Source: Candidatus Saccharimonadota bacterium (GTDB taxonomy: Bacteria > Patescibacteriota > Saccharimonadia > Saccharimonadales > SLHW01). From it: a stretch of 30,690 nt of DNA. How positions within the stretch are numbered: the stretch's first letter is position 1; the number at the start of each line of letters is the position of its first letter. The position numbers were made by a program, and so were the translations under genes. Positions 8,210-16,255 of the stretch are shown here, piece after piece. Under the pieces are notes generated by a model that worked only from the letters and a program-made list of their open reading frames with translations, was not told the origin of the DNA and did not search any database. The stretch covers positions 1 through 30,690 of the forward strand of contig SLHW01000054.1 in the NCBI GenBank assembly GCA_007135955.1. The letters are read 5' to 3'.

Positions 8210-9970
8210 CTATGCTTTATTATCGGCAGGTTGTTTTTGTGCAGCGTGAGCTTGTTGAGATGATATACGAGGTAGGTTGATATAAAAAGTGCTCCCTTTT
8301 GCCAGTGTGCTCTCTACCCATACTCTACCCTTGTAGAGTTCGATAATTTTTCTTGAGATAAATAAGCCAAGGCCTGTGCCGCCAATGGTCCGGGTGGCTG
8401 AGTTGTCCACCCGATAGAATTTTTGGAACATATGAGGCACGTCTTCTTCGGGTATGCCAACGCCGGTATCCTGGATAAATAATTGGACTACTTCATCGTT
8501 ACCAGTCAGGCCTATGGTTATCTTACCCTTTTCGGTGTATTTAACAGCATTATCAAATAGGTTTGTTAGCACTTCTCTCAATCTGTCGGGATCTGCCATT
8601 ACATAGTATAGGGGCTTGACAGTTCTTCCACTGGCCTCATTCGTAGAGCTTGAAGCTTCGCTTGAGCCGAGAATTCGTTCTACAAGCAGCCCTTTCTTTT
8701 CTGCTGCAAAACGGAGATCATCAGATAATTTTTCAGTAAATTCACCTAGCTCAATGACTGTCGGATGACTTACAAGTCGACCATCTTCAGCTTTTGCACT
8801 AGTAAGAAGATCTTGAAAGAGTTTACCAAGATGTTGGCTACTGGTATGAGCTTTCATGAGGTAACTTCTGGCATTGCTGTCGATTTTGCTCACCTTTTCA
8901 TTTAAGGCAAGAGCTAAGTATCCTTCTATGGCAGCGACTGGTGTTCTCATTTCGTGGCTTGCAGTACTGATGAAGTCTGCACGTCGTTTTTCTTCGGCAT
9001 GAGTTTTACTGATGTCTCGAATAACCGCGATAACTCCTGCTATTTCGTCAGAATCCGGCATTGTAATTGGCGACAGGACAAGCGATGACATGATTGCCTG
9101 CTCATTACGACTAATAAGTTGCAGTTTTGCTTCGGTTGGTTTTTTACTTGTGAGTGCTTGCGAAAAGATATCAACGGTAGCGTTAATGTCTTTTTCATTT
9201 TCTTCTTGCAGCTTAACAACATTTCTAACATCAATACCGAGCGCCTCTTCGACTGGCCACTCTGTCATCTCAGCTGCTGCTGGGTTCATGATATTTACCT
9301 TACCGGAAGTGTCTGTAACGATTATTCCATCAGTAATTGATTGTATGAGCATTTCTGACATCTGTTTACGATTTTTTAGCTGGCCAGACAGTTTGCTGAG
9401 CTCAACATGCTCCTTGTTGATATAGTGTCGGCGCCAATAGATCCAGCTACTATAGCCGACAATAATTACTAGGCCAACAGGTATCAATTCGGCAAAGTTA
9501 TCTACCTGTATTCGTGGAGCACTACCAGTACGGTCAATAACTGAAAGCAAGAAATATACAACAAGCGTTACACCAGGCAAGCCGGCTAACGTAGGCCCGA
9601 CAATACCGCCAACGGCTGCAGCAAGAAGGATTAGAATAATCCAAGGAGAGAGCAGGCTCCCGGCAGCATGAGTTATTAGCAGGCCATTGACAACTAATAA
9701 AATATTTAAAATTGCTGCGGCCACTTGTTCATTTTTTATAATAATTAGCTTATAAAGAAAAAAGCCTACGACTAAATGCAGAAGCGCTACGACAACGCTA
9801 ATTGGGGTAATTACCTCAAGGAAGCCTATTGCATCATGAAGTTGGCTTGTTGTTGGAGTAAAGACGAATACAATAAACCCGAGACAAAGCACCGATTGAA
9901 TAACAATAGTCGTATATCTGTGTAGTTGAAGCCAGCGTCCACTAGCAATTTGCATATCTGTTTTGCCCAC
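8210..9970 (-). CDS. Membrane sensor histidine kinase (PAS, HisKA, HATPase)
   Basis: A two-component sensor kinase of 586 residues. About five to six hydrophobic segments lie between residues 20 and 178, with no large extracellular loop, suggesting sensing in or near the membrane. A PAS domain follows at about 205-325 (SITDGIIVTDTSGKVNIMNP). The HisKA motif FISTASHEMRTPVAAIEGY carries phospho-accepting His339. The ATPase domain has the N-box NLFDNAVKYTEKG, DTGVGIPEEDV and GGTGLGLFISRKI. GTG at 9970 gives the longest protein and ATG at 9955 is an alternative; neither has a well-placed ribosome binding site. It is paired with the downstream receiver protein. The signal is unknown. Confidence 0.93.
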   Translation of the reverse strand: MGKTDMQIASGRWLQLHRYTTIVIQSVLCLGFIVFVFTPTTSQLHDAIGFLEVITPISVVVALLHLVVGFFLYKLIIIKNEQVAAAILNILLVVNGLLITHAAGSLLSPWIILILLAAAVGGIVGPTLAGLPGVTLVVYFLLSVIDRTGSAPRIQVDNFAELIPVGLVIIVGYSSWIYWRRHYINKEHVELSKLSGQLKNRKQMSEMLIQSITDGIIVTDTSGKVNIMNPAAAEMTEWPVEEALGIDVRNVVKLQEENEKDINATVDIFSQALTSKKPTEAKLQLISRNEQAIMSSLVLSPITMPDSDEIAGVIAVIRDISKTHAEEKRRADFISTASHEMRTPVAAIEGYLALALNEKVSKIDSNARSYLMKAHTSSQHLGKLFQDLLTSAKAEDGRLVSHPTVIELGEFTEKLSDDLRFAAEKKGLLVERILGSSEASSSTNEASGRTVKPLYYVMADPDRLREVLTNLFDNAVKYTEKGKITIGLTGNDEVVQLFIQDTGVGIPEEDVPHMFQKFYRVDNSATRTIGGTGLGLFISRKIIELYKGRVWVESTLAKGSTFYINLPRISSQQAHAAQKQPADNKA

Positions 9971-10115
9971 CTGTTCTTTCGGTTTGCAGAGCTTATGGTT
10001 AGTATACGTTAAAGACGTATAATTTTCTACTTCGAAAAATATGAACTCTCTACTATGATTGTAGGTGTGCTACCATATATCTCGATACCTATCAATTAAA
10101 CAGTAATAGCTTACT

Positions 10116-10190
10116 GGCCTCATCGTCTAACGGTCAGGACGCCAGGTTCTCATCCTGGAAATCGGGGTTCGATTCCCCGTGAGGTCACCA
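10116..10190 (+). tRNA. tRNA-Glu (anticodon CTC)
   Basis: A complete cloverleaf: acceptor GGCCTCA/TGAGGTC with one G-U, anticodon stem CCAGG/CCTGG with loop TTCTCAT (anticodon CTC, reads GAG), and T-arm CGGGG/CCCCG around TTCGATT. The terminal CCA is encoded. A terminator follows within 10 nt. An extended -10-like TGCTACCAT ends at 10076, a plausible promoter element. Confidence 0.97.
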
Positions 10191-10198
10191 ATGAAAGT

Positions 10199-10223
10199 GC
10201 CCCACCTTATGTGGGGCTTTTTC
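10199..10223 (+). terminator. Terminator of tRNA-Glu
   Basis: A perfect GCCCCAC/GTGGGGC stem (10199-10205 with 10211-10217), loop CTTAT, then five T residues, immediately after the tRNA CCA end. Confidence 0.85.
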
Positions 10224-10231
10224 GTTGGCAA

Positions 10232-10317
10232 GTTTCACGAAGTGAAACAATCGAACCTCGTAAGGCTCGCGATCGAAAAGTAAACTTTTCAATCTATGAG
10301 TCGAATTCCCTCGGAAT
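10232..10317. repeat. Cluster of four short hairpins downstream of tRNA-Glu
   Basis: Four consecutive palindromes: GTTTCAC-GAA-GTGAAAC (10232-10248), CGAACCT-CGTA-AGGCTCG (10252-10269, one mismatch), GAAAAG-TAAA-CTTTTC (10275-10290) and ATTCC-CTC-GGAAT (10305-10317). Together with the tRNA and its terminator they fill the 391-bp gap 9971-10361; nothing else is recognisable there. Pieces such as AATCGAACC resemble the reverse complement of a tRNA T-arm, but no tRNA can be folded. Confidence 0.5.
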
Positions 10318-10361
10318 CATTAATACATAAAGATATAGAGTGCTCCCCCAGATGAAAAAAA

Positions 10362-10754
10362 CTATTTAATATTATCCAAAAAGCTTACCAACTGTTTTGG
10401 CGTAATCTCAGCCTTAATAATGTAGCCATCTGCTTGTTGTTCAATTTTCTCTTTTGTTTCTTCGCCCTGCTCTAGGTTGGTGATGATAATAACCTTGCCT
10501 TTTATTTGAGTAGTGTTTGAGCGTAAACGTTCAAGTATTTCAGTGCCAGTTATGGTCGGGACCATAATATCGAGCAATATGATGTCAAATGAATTGGAGA
10601 GGGCTTTGTCCAGACCGTTTTTACCGTCAACCGCTAAGACTACTTGATAGCCAGCTTTTTCTAGCGCTCGAACGTACAGTTCGCTAATGAAATACTCGTC
10701 TTCTATGATGAGCACTTTTCGACTTTGGGTTGGTGGTTTTACTGACTCTTCCAT
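10362..10754 (-). CDS. Stand-alone response regulator receiver
   Basis: A single receiver domain of 130 residues with a short N-terminal extension (about 12 residues). It has E18/D19 in LIIEDE, phospho-acceptor Asp62 in IILLDIMVP, Thr92 in VIIITN and Lys114 in GYIIKAE. There is no output domain. It starts 3 nt after the stop of the histidine kinase gene, so the two are translationally linked and almost certainly partners. CheY-like single-domain regulators act by protein contact or pass phosphate onward; nothing in the window shows a phosphotransfer partner. Confidence 0.92.
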   Translation of the reverse strand: MEESVKPPTQSRKVLIIEDEYFISELYVRALEKAGYQVVLAVDGKNGLDKALSNSFDIILLDIMVPTITGTEILERLRSNTTQIKGKVIIITNLEQGEETKEKIEQQADGYIIKAEITPKQLVSFLDNIK

Positions 10755-10757
10755 AGT

Positions 10758-12302
10758 TTACCTCCGGTACATAGAGTGGTTTTTAATCCAGCCATGCGAT
10801 TGTCGTATGATGCCTTTTCCATCGCCTTTTCTCTGTTCTTCGCTTAATTGACTGTATGGTACCACACTGAAGCCGAAGGTGCTGCCCTTTCCTTCCTTGG
10901 AATTGACCCATACCTGTCCACCATGAGCAGATATTATAGATTTGGTTAAGTAGAGACCAAGTCCAGTACCGGCCGCCTTTCCTCTAGTGCGATGATTACG
11001 ATAAAATTTCTCGAACAGGTTAGCCGTTACGTTAGCCGGCATGCCAATGCCGAAGTCTTGTATGGTCGTTTCGATTAAGTCGTTATCACCCACTTGGCTC
11101 GATACAATAATATTCTTTGATCCTTTAGAGTACTTTATGGCATTATCGATAAGATTGGCTATAACTTCATATATACTAATGTTGTCTATCCCAACAGGCG
11201 GGATAGTATCAGCAATGTCACGCTCTATTGTTATGCCACTAGTCTTGGCGCGAATCTCCATATCGTCGAGTACAGCGTTGAGTGTTGTTGGCCAATCAGT
11301 TTCGGTTAGGTGCATCATAAGTTGGTTTTGCTCAATACGTGCAACATTTAGGATGTTATTAACAAATATTGTTAACTGACCTGCAGCCACGTTCATTTTA
11401 TGCATAAAATCTTTCATTTCATCATCGATAGAATCTGCTAATTCATCCTCAAGCACTTCTATGTAGCCCCGAAGCATAGTAACGGGCGTTCGTAACTCAT
11501 GGACAGCTAGTGCGACAAAGCCTAATGACTCATCGTCTTGGTTATATTTATCAGTTCTATCAAAGAACGTGATTATAAATTCAGTCCCGCTGGGATTGTC
11601 TCGGTTATAGTGAGCACTAATATCACATTGTTTCATGGCTTGGTCGGGTAATGTAATTCGTACTCTTTCCCAGATTTTGGTACTAGTTACTTTGCTTTTC
11701 TGACATTCATCGATCCAGACACCAAGAGTATTCTCACTGGGAAATTCGAGATGAATTGCGTCTTCAAGTGGTTGCCCAAACAGCTTACCTGACTCTAGTC
11801 CAACATAGGCAATACCAGATTCACTAGCGTTAGTAATATTTCTCTCACTATTTAAAACAAAAAGCGGTAAAGGCAAATGGTTGACAACATTAACCGCCTG
11901 GATGATTGATTCACGACGCGATTCTGTTTCCGCATTACTGGCGGACTCATGGCTAGCCAGTTGATATATTTGTAGCGCCATGCTACTAACCAGCTCACGA
12001 CCAATTTTAACTGCCTCAAGGTTTGGTGGTGATGAAGGGGTATTTTCGTGGTTTGGCGCTACATGCAAGATAGCTGTGGTTAGTGCATTCATTGGCTCCA
12101 ATACAGCGCGAGTAAGTAGCTCGCCCAGCAATAATGCGAATCCGATAATTCCCAAAAAAGCCAGTACGAGAGCAGTTATAGAATCTAGTTCTATTTGCTC
12201 AAATAAAATGTACCAAAGCCCAAACGAGATAATGCCTACTGCAATGAGCCCAAAAGCAATTTGCCCAAATACCTGTACTTTAAGCTTTTTTATATGGTCC
12301 AT
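10758..12302 (-). CDS. Membrane sensor histidine kinase (two TM, PAS-like, HisKA, HATPase)
   Basis: A sensor kinase of 514 residues. Two hydrophobic segments at about 12-34 and 42-66 are joined by a very short loop, so there is almost no extracellular sensor. A HAMP-like linker and a PAS-like region (about 130-250) follow. The HisKA motif FVALAVHELRTPVTMLRGY carries His268. The ATPase motifs are NLIDNAIKYSKGS, DFGIGMP and AGTGLGLYLTKSI. It lies 13 bp after the DUF3048 gene and directly before its response regulator. TATAAT at 12314-12309 lies 6 nt before the ATG, so it may also be transcribed from its own leaderless promoter. Confidence 0.93.
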   Translation of the reverse strand: MDHIKKLKVQVFGQIAFGLIAVGIISFGLWYILFEQIELDSITALVLAFLGIIGFALLLGELLTRAVLEPMNALTTAILHVAPNHENTPSSPPNLEAVKIGRELVSSMALQIYQLASHESASNAETESRRESIIQAVNVVNHLPLPLFVLNSERNITNASESGIAYVGLESGKLFGQPLEDAIHLEFPSENTLGVWIDECQKSKVTSTKIWERVRITLPDQAMKQCDISAHYNRDNPSGTEFIITFFDRTDKYNQDDESLGFVALAVHELRTPVTMLRGYIEVLEDELADSIDDEMKDFMHKMNVAAGQLTIFVNNILNVARIEQNQLMMHLTETDWPTTLNAVLDDMEIRAKTSGITIERDIADTIPPVGIDNISIYEVIANLIDNAIKYSKGSKNIIVSSQVGDNDLIETTIQDFGIGMPANVTANLFEKFYRNHRTRGKAAGTGLGLYLTKSIISAHGGQVWVNSKEGKGSTFGFSVVPYSQLSEEQRKGDGKGIIRQSHGWIKNHSMYRR

Positions 12303-12308
12303 GTGACC

Positions 12309-12314
12309 ATTATA
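12309..12314 (-). promoter_or_regulatory. -10 box 6 nt before the histidine kinase ATG
   Basis: TATAAT read on the minus strand, followed by GGTCAC and then ATG. No clear -35 was seen. The spacing would put the transcription start at the A of the start codon. The box lies in the 13-bp gap after the DUF3048 gene. Confidence 0.45.
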
Positions 12315-12315
12315 C

Positions 12316-13551
12316 TTATGGTTTTACAGAAACTTGATTTTCGTTTGTAGCTAGTGTTATCCAGGTCTGGCCAGGGTTGAGCCCAATAGGTGCGCCATTC
12401 TCATCACCAAAACGGATGTTCTCAGTACGCTTTCGTTTTTCCCATGTGCCTTTTATAACTTTCCCATCCTGAAAGATAAACGCTGTATTACTACCAATTG
12501 ATTCGTATACTGAATAAATACCATCTCGACTGTAATTGGCAACCATGACAATAAAGACATCAGGATTAATCTGTTCATTACTCTGTTCATCAACATGTGC
12601 AACGCCACCCATAAATCTTAAGTATGAGTTTGTCTTTTTGTCGTATGCAAAGCGTACGTTATAAAGCGGCCCCGAGATTGCGACCGATACCTCGGTTGCT
12701 TCTGGTGTTGTCGCTGGGCTTGGCGTTTTTCGAACGAATCCAGAAAAATTACTCGATGTGTAGCCGCGCTTTTTGTGAACATCAAGCAAGGCTTGGCGAC
12801 TTGAGTACATATTATGCGGAGCAAATCTAGTATTGGTTCTGCGATAAGCTTCCGGGTTATTAAACTGCGTGAGGCTTTTTACATTTTGGCTATTTACTCG
12901 GCTGAGCGCTACAGGACTACCGCCTACATGTGCTACTGCTGCGTCAAAACCCGATAACCAGTCAATATGATTTCTGCGCAGTGACCTAATCGGTCCTATT
13001 TGCTCAGGCTGTTGTTCTTGATATAGGGCGAGAAAGCGAGTAATACTCCCTTCGACCATTGCTTCAAAAACAACACCAGCATCGTAGAGGCCAGATTGTG
13101 GTCGTGCATCAGGACTATTCTCTATAATGACCGCTGTAACCGGGAGTTCTGCCAGCTCAGGTTCAATTTCAACTCCAGTCAGCGGAGATGGTACGGTAGT
13201 TGGTTCTGGGGGCACTTCCTCGGGTTCGATGATGATTGGAGCAGGTTCGGGCTCTGGCTCATTGCTTAGTAGAAGGTATGCTCCGACGCCGCCACCACCG
13301 ACCACCAGGCCAGCTAGGACTGCGATGGTAATTATTTTCTTACGGCGATCTGCCTTGTCCCAGTAATCTTTTATCGATTGCACTGGATGACGCAACCACT
13401 TTAAGGCAGCGCCTTTTTTCATAGGCGGAACATCAACCATTCCATGCACACTTGACGTGTCATCCGCCGGAGGGGCTTCTGGTTCGGGCTTAACCTCAAG
13501 CGATGGCTCGTGGCGAACAGGGCTGCGATCTGGGGGTTTTATATCATCCAT
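12316..13551 (-). CDS. DUF3048 (YerB-like) membrane-anchored protein
   Basis: 411 residues. A cytoplasmic Pro/Glu-rich N-terminus (1-70) is followed by a basic patch (DRRKK) and a transmembrane helix (about 72-96), then an acidic Pro/Glu linker and an extracellular DUF3048 domain (about 130 to the end). Family landmarks are SGLYDAGVVFEAMVEGSITR, the segment IGPIRSLRRNHIDW and AHVGGSP. B. subtilis YerB is the known relative; the biochemical function of the family is not established to my knowledge. The gene lies between gltX and a kinase/regulator pair, and an extended -10 (TGCTACAAT, 13574-13582) sits 22 nt upstream, so it may head the kinase operon. Confidence 0.85.
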   Translation of the reverse strand: MDDIKPPDRSPVRHEPSLEVKPEPEAPPADDTSSVHGMVDVPPMKKGAALKWLRHPVQSIKDYWDKADRRKKIITIAVLAGLVVGGGGVGAYLLLSNEPEPEPAPIIIEPEEVPPEPTTVPSPLTGVEIEPELAELPVTAVIIENSPDARPQSGLYDAGVVFEAMVEGSITRFLALYQEQQPEQIGPIRSLRRNHIDWLSGFDAAVAHVGGSPVALSRVNSQNVKSLTQFNNPEAYRRTNTRFAPHNMYSSRQALLDVHKKRGYTSSNFSGFVRKTPSPATTPEATEVSVAISGPLYNVRFAYDKKTNSYLRFMGGVAHVDEQSNEQINPDVFIVMVANYSRDGIYSVYESIGSNTAFIFQDGKVIKGTWEKRKRTENIRFGDENGAPIGLNPGQTWITLATNENQVSVKP

Positions 13552-13573
13552 AACGTAGTAATAAGCGAGTAGT

Positions 13574-13582
13574 ATTGTAGCA
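13574..13582 (-). promoter_or_regulatory. Extended -10 promoter of the DUF3048 gene
   Basis: TGC-TACAAT read on the minus strand in the 37-bp gap after gltX, 22 nt before the ATG. No convincing -35 was seen; the TGN extension is the main support. Confidence 0.45.
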
Positions 13583-13588
13583 GAAAAG

Positions 13589-15034
13589 TTAAACTTTTAA
13601 GGCTTCAATTTGCTGATTAATTCGGCGAAGCACCGCCGTTTTCCCCAAAATAGAAATCGTTTCAGCTAGTCCGGGTGACGCTGGCGCTTGAGTTATTGCA
13701 ATACGAATCAAGCTGAACAATACAACCGGCTTTTCTTCTGTGTCGGCTAAGAGCTGGTTGAGTGCTGAAGAGATAGTCTCTAAGTTAAAGGGCTCTAAGT
13801 TAGCAAGCCGTTCATGAGCTTTTTCGAGTAGCTTAATTAATGTTTCTGTTTCGTATTTTTTTAATTTTTTATGATTAGCGATAAGACTAATGTCAACTGG
13901 TAAATCTTCATAGAAAAATAACGAAAGTTCGACTATCTCGGAAAAATATTTCAATCGCTCTTGCAGGCAACCGAGCACTGCTTTGTTGTATGAATCGTCT
14001 TGCTCACTAGCTTTTTCAGGCAGGTAGCCTACTGCTTTCTGATACAGTTCATCCAAGGGTATTTGGCGAATAAAACGACCATTAACCCACCGTAGTCGTG
14101 ACTCATCAAACACTGCTCCGCCTTTACCGATGCCTTTTAGTGAAAATTTTTCAATCAGTTCTCGTTTTGTGAATAATTCCTGTGTAGTGCCGTCATTCCA
14201 GCCGAGTGTGGCGATGAAACTTACTAGCGCTTCCGGTAGATAGCCATCGGCTAAATAGTCCAAGAGGTCTTTTGCGCCATCTCGTTTACTGAGCTTTTTC
14301 TTGCCGTCTGGTCCAAGAATCGGTGGCATAGTCGCCATAATAGGAACTGACAACTTTAGTGCTTCATATAAGTTTAGGTAGTTTGGTACGCTAGCAATAA
14401 ACTCTTGTCCGCGAATGACGTGACTAATTGCCATTTCATAGTCATCGATAATATGAGCAAAATTATAGGTAGGAAAACCATCAGACTTTATGATAATGAA
14501 ATCATCAATTACTTCCGGACCAGTTGATAGACTGCCCATAACTTCATCGTGCCACTTATACGGCTTTGGTTCACTTTTAAATCTTAACGGCATTGAGCCA
14601 TCCCATTCAGGGGGGTTAGTTGGTCGATGATTGCGAAACAAAAAAGGCTTTCGTTCTACTTGGGCTTGTTCGCGAAAACTATTTATTTGCCTAGGTGTGT
14701 ATGGGTCGGCATAAGCTCTTCCAGCTGCAAGTAACGACTCTGCCCATTTTTTGTATTGATTAAGTCGTTCACTCTGACGGTAGGGACCATAATCAGAAGG
14801 CTTGTCTGGCCCCTCATCATAATCAAGGCCAAGTGCTTGCAAGCTTGCAATTATATGTTGTTCTGCGCCTTCAACCTGTCTTTTTTGGTCGGTATCTTCG
14901 ATTCTTAGGACAAAGGAGCCGTTATTTTGGCGAGCTACCAGCCAGGCAAAAAGAGCTGTACGGGCTGCACCGACGTGTAAATATCCTGTTGGACTGGGCG
15001 CAAATCGTGTTCGAGCTGTGGTTGGTTGAGACAT
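13589..15034 (-). CDS. gltX: Glutamyl-tRNA synthetase
   Basis: This class I synthetase charges tRNA-Glu. In 481 residues the HIGH-type signature is FAPSPTGYLHVGAARTALF (11-29) and the KMSKR-type loop is KLSKR at 247-251. LRIEDTD and SHVIRGQEFI are further family motifs. The C-terminal anticodon-binding helical domain is present and the length is normal. Whether it also charges tRNA-Gln (non-discriminating type, needing GatCAB) cannot be decided here. TATACT lies 10 nt before the ATG (15045-15050), inside the 16-bp gap after the upstream gene. A cognate tRNA-Glu lies about 3.4 kb away. Confidence 0.97.
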   Translation of the reverse strand: MSQPTTARTRFAPSPTGYLHVGAARTALFAWLVARQNNGSFVLRIEDTDQKRQVEGAEQHIIASLQALGLDYDEGPDKPSDYGPYRQSERLNQYKKWAESLLAAGRAYADPYTPRQINSFREQAQVERKPFLFRNHRPTNPPEWDGSMPLRFKSEPKPYKWHDEVMGSLSTGPEVIDDFIIIKSDGFPTYNFAHIIDDYEMAISHVIRGQEFIASVPNYLNLYEALKLSVPIMATMPPILGPDGKKKLSKRDGAKDLLDYLADGYLPEALVSFIATLGWNDGTTQELFTKRELIEKFSLKGIGKGGAVFDESRLRWVNGRFIRQIPLDELYQKAVGYLPEKASEQDDSYNKAVLGCLQERLKYFSEIVELSLFFYEDLPVDISLIANHKKLKKYETETLIKLLEKAHERLANLEPFNLETISSALNQLLADTEEKPVVLFSLIRIAITQAPASPGLAETISILGKTAVLRRINQQIEALKV

Positions 15035-15050
15035 TACCTAGTTGAGTATA

Positions 15051-16121
15051 CTAGAGACTTTCAGCAATGCGAAGGAGTTGATTACTGTTTAATGACGAAG
15101 CGCCCTCAATGTTGTACCAGACACCACCATCAATCCAGGTAGCATTTGTGCCATTGTAGATATAGATTGTGTTGCCACGATTCTCTACTGTTTGATAAAG
15201 TCCTCGCTCTTCGACGAAATTTGCCCTGAGTGCTTCGCTCGTCCAGTCAGTCGATGCTTTGTGGATGCGGAAGTTGCGGTTATCGCTCAGTGATTCAAAC
15301 TCGAGCGTTACTTGTCCTGGGCTATATTCGACTGATCTATTTAGGGCAAAACCAGTTGGACGATAAGATGGTAACGAAGCAGCCACGCCAGATCGGTTCG
15401 CAGCTAAATGCACAGAGACTCTTGGGGCAGTGACATATCCGATGGTTCCAAGAGCTATGACAGCCACCATTACAGTAAAACCGTAACGCACTGGTAGTGG
15501 TATGTTGCGCAATCGAGCAAGCGTACGCCCAACACTGCCCCCGTCATCAAAGGTTTGCTGGTGACTGGTGGCCGAGGCCACCGCTGCCTCTAGGCGGTCT
15601 TGGTTTCGTTGTTGAGGGTTTGCTTGGTTAACGCCGGGCGCTTGATTTATGGGATTGCTTGGAGTTTTAGGTGTAGTCGGTGATGGTACTTTTGTTGTAG
15701 CAGTCTGGTCGAGCTTGTGTACTGCAGCGGCTTGGTGTTGATTGTTAGGCTGAAATTTTTGAATCGTTGTACTCTTGGCGATTTTTTTTGCGCGCTCAAG
15801 TCGTGAATAGTGAGATGGAGCATGCCTTCTTTGCGCTTCAGGTATCTGCTTGGTTGTCGAAGGTTTCGCAGACTTTGGCTTCTGTACTGCTGTACGCATT
15901 AACGCTTGAGATTTTTTAGTGCGTAAAGGTGATTTTACTGGCGTGGATGTTGGCTGATTTGCTGCTTGTTTGCGGTCTGCTCGAAAAGATTCTGGTTGTC
16001 GTTTGGCTGGTCGAGTAATATCCATTTGCGGCTGTAGTCGGCCTGGTTGGGCCGATGTGACTAGTTTTCCGGTACGAACGTCGTAAGTGTTACCGTTGAG
16101 CTCTACAATATTTTTACTCAT
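15051..16121 (-). CDS. Single-pass membrane protein with DUF4367-like extracellular domain
   Basis: 356 residues. The start is MSKNIVELNGNTYDVRTGK. A long basic, Pro/Thr/Gln/Lys-rich region (about 30-180) is predicted disordered and cytoplasmic. A transmembrane helix lies at about 213-232 and a globular extracellular domain at 235-356. The end of that domain (YIYNGTNATWIDGGVWYNIE, then LLRIAESL) resembles DUF4367/RsgI-type domains, which occur in envelope or anti-sigma-like proteins. This is a motif-level resemblance and the function is unknown. It is divergent from the PEGA protein gene across a 134-bp intergenic region. The layout (disordered tail inside, one TM, small domain outside) matches the DUF3048 and sortase genes nearby. 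Confidence 0.7.
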   Translation of the reverse strand: MSKNIVELNGNTYDVRTGKLVTSAQPGRLQPQMDITRPAKRQPESFRADRKQAANQPTSTPVKSPLRTKKSQALMRTAVQKPKSAKPSTTKQIPEAQRRHAPSHYSRLERAKKIAKSTTIQKFQPNNQHQAAAVHKLDQTATTKVPSPTTPKTPSNPINQAPGVNQANPQQRNQDRLEAAVASATSHQQTFDDGGSVGRTLARLRNIPLPVRYGFTVMVAVIALGTIGYVTAPRVSVHLAANRSGVAASLPSYRPTGFALNRSVEYSPGQVTLEFESLSDNRNFRIHKASTDWTSEALRANFVEERGLYQTVENRGNTIYIYNGTNATWIDGGVWYNIEGASSLNSNQLLRIAESL

Positions 16122-16210
16122 TTTTTAAATTATGTACCTTTACTATTCCCCTATTTCTTTCAAGATTCTAATAGGTATCTTACCGCTTATTGTTGTTTTG
16201 AACAAGATAT

Positions 16211-16239
16211 TTGAATGCCCACTTTTAAAGTCGTATACT
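16211..16239 (+). promoter_or_regulatory. Promoter of the PEGA protein gene
   Basis: TTGAAT at 16211-16216, a 17-nt spacer and TATACT at 16234-16239. The ATG is 16 nt after the -10 box, so the leader would be only about 10 nt and the GAGG at 16240-16243 would lie at or before the transcription start. Confidence 0.7.
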
Positions 16240-16255
16240 GAGGACTGCAATTATT

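Noticed and set aside
10250..10320. Second tRNA after tRNA-Glu
   Set aside because: T-arm-like fragments are present, but no acceptor or anticodon stem can be formed on either strand.
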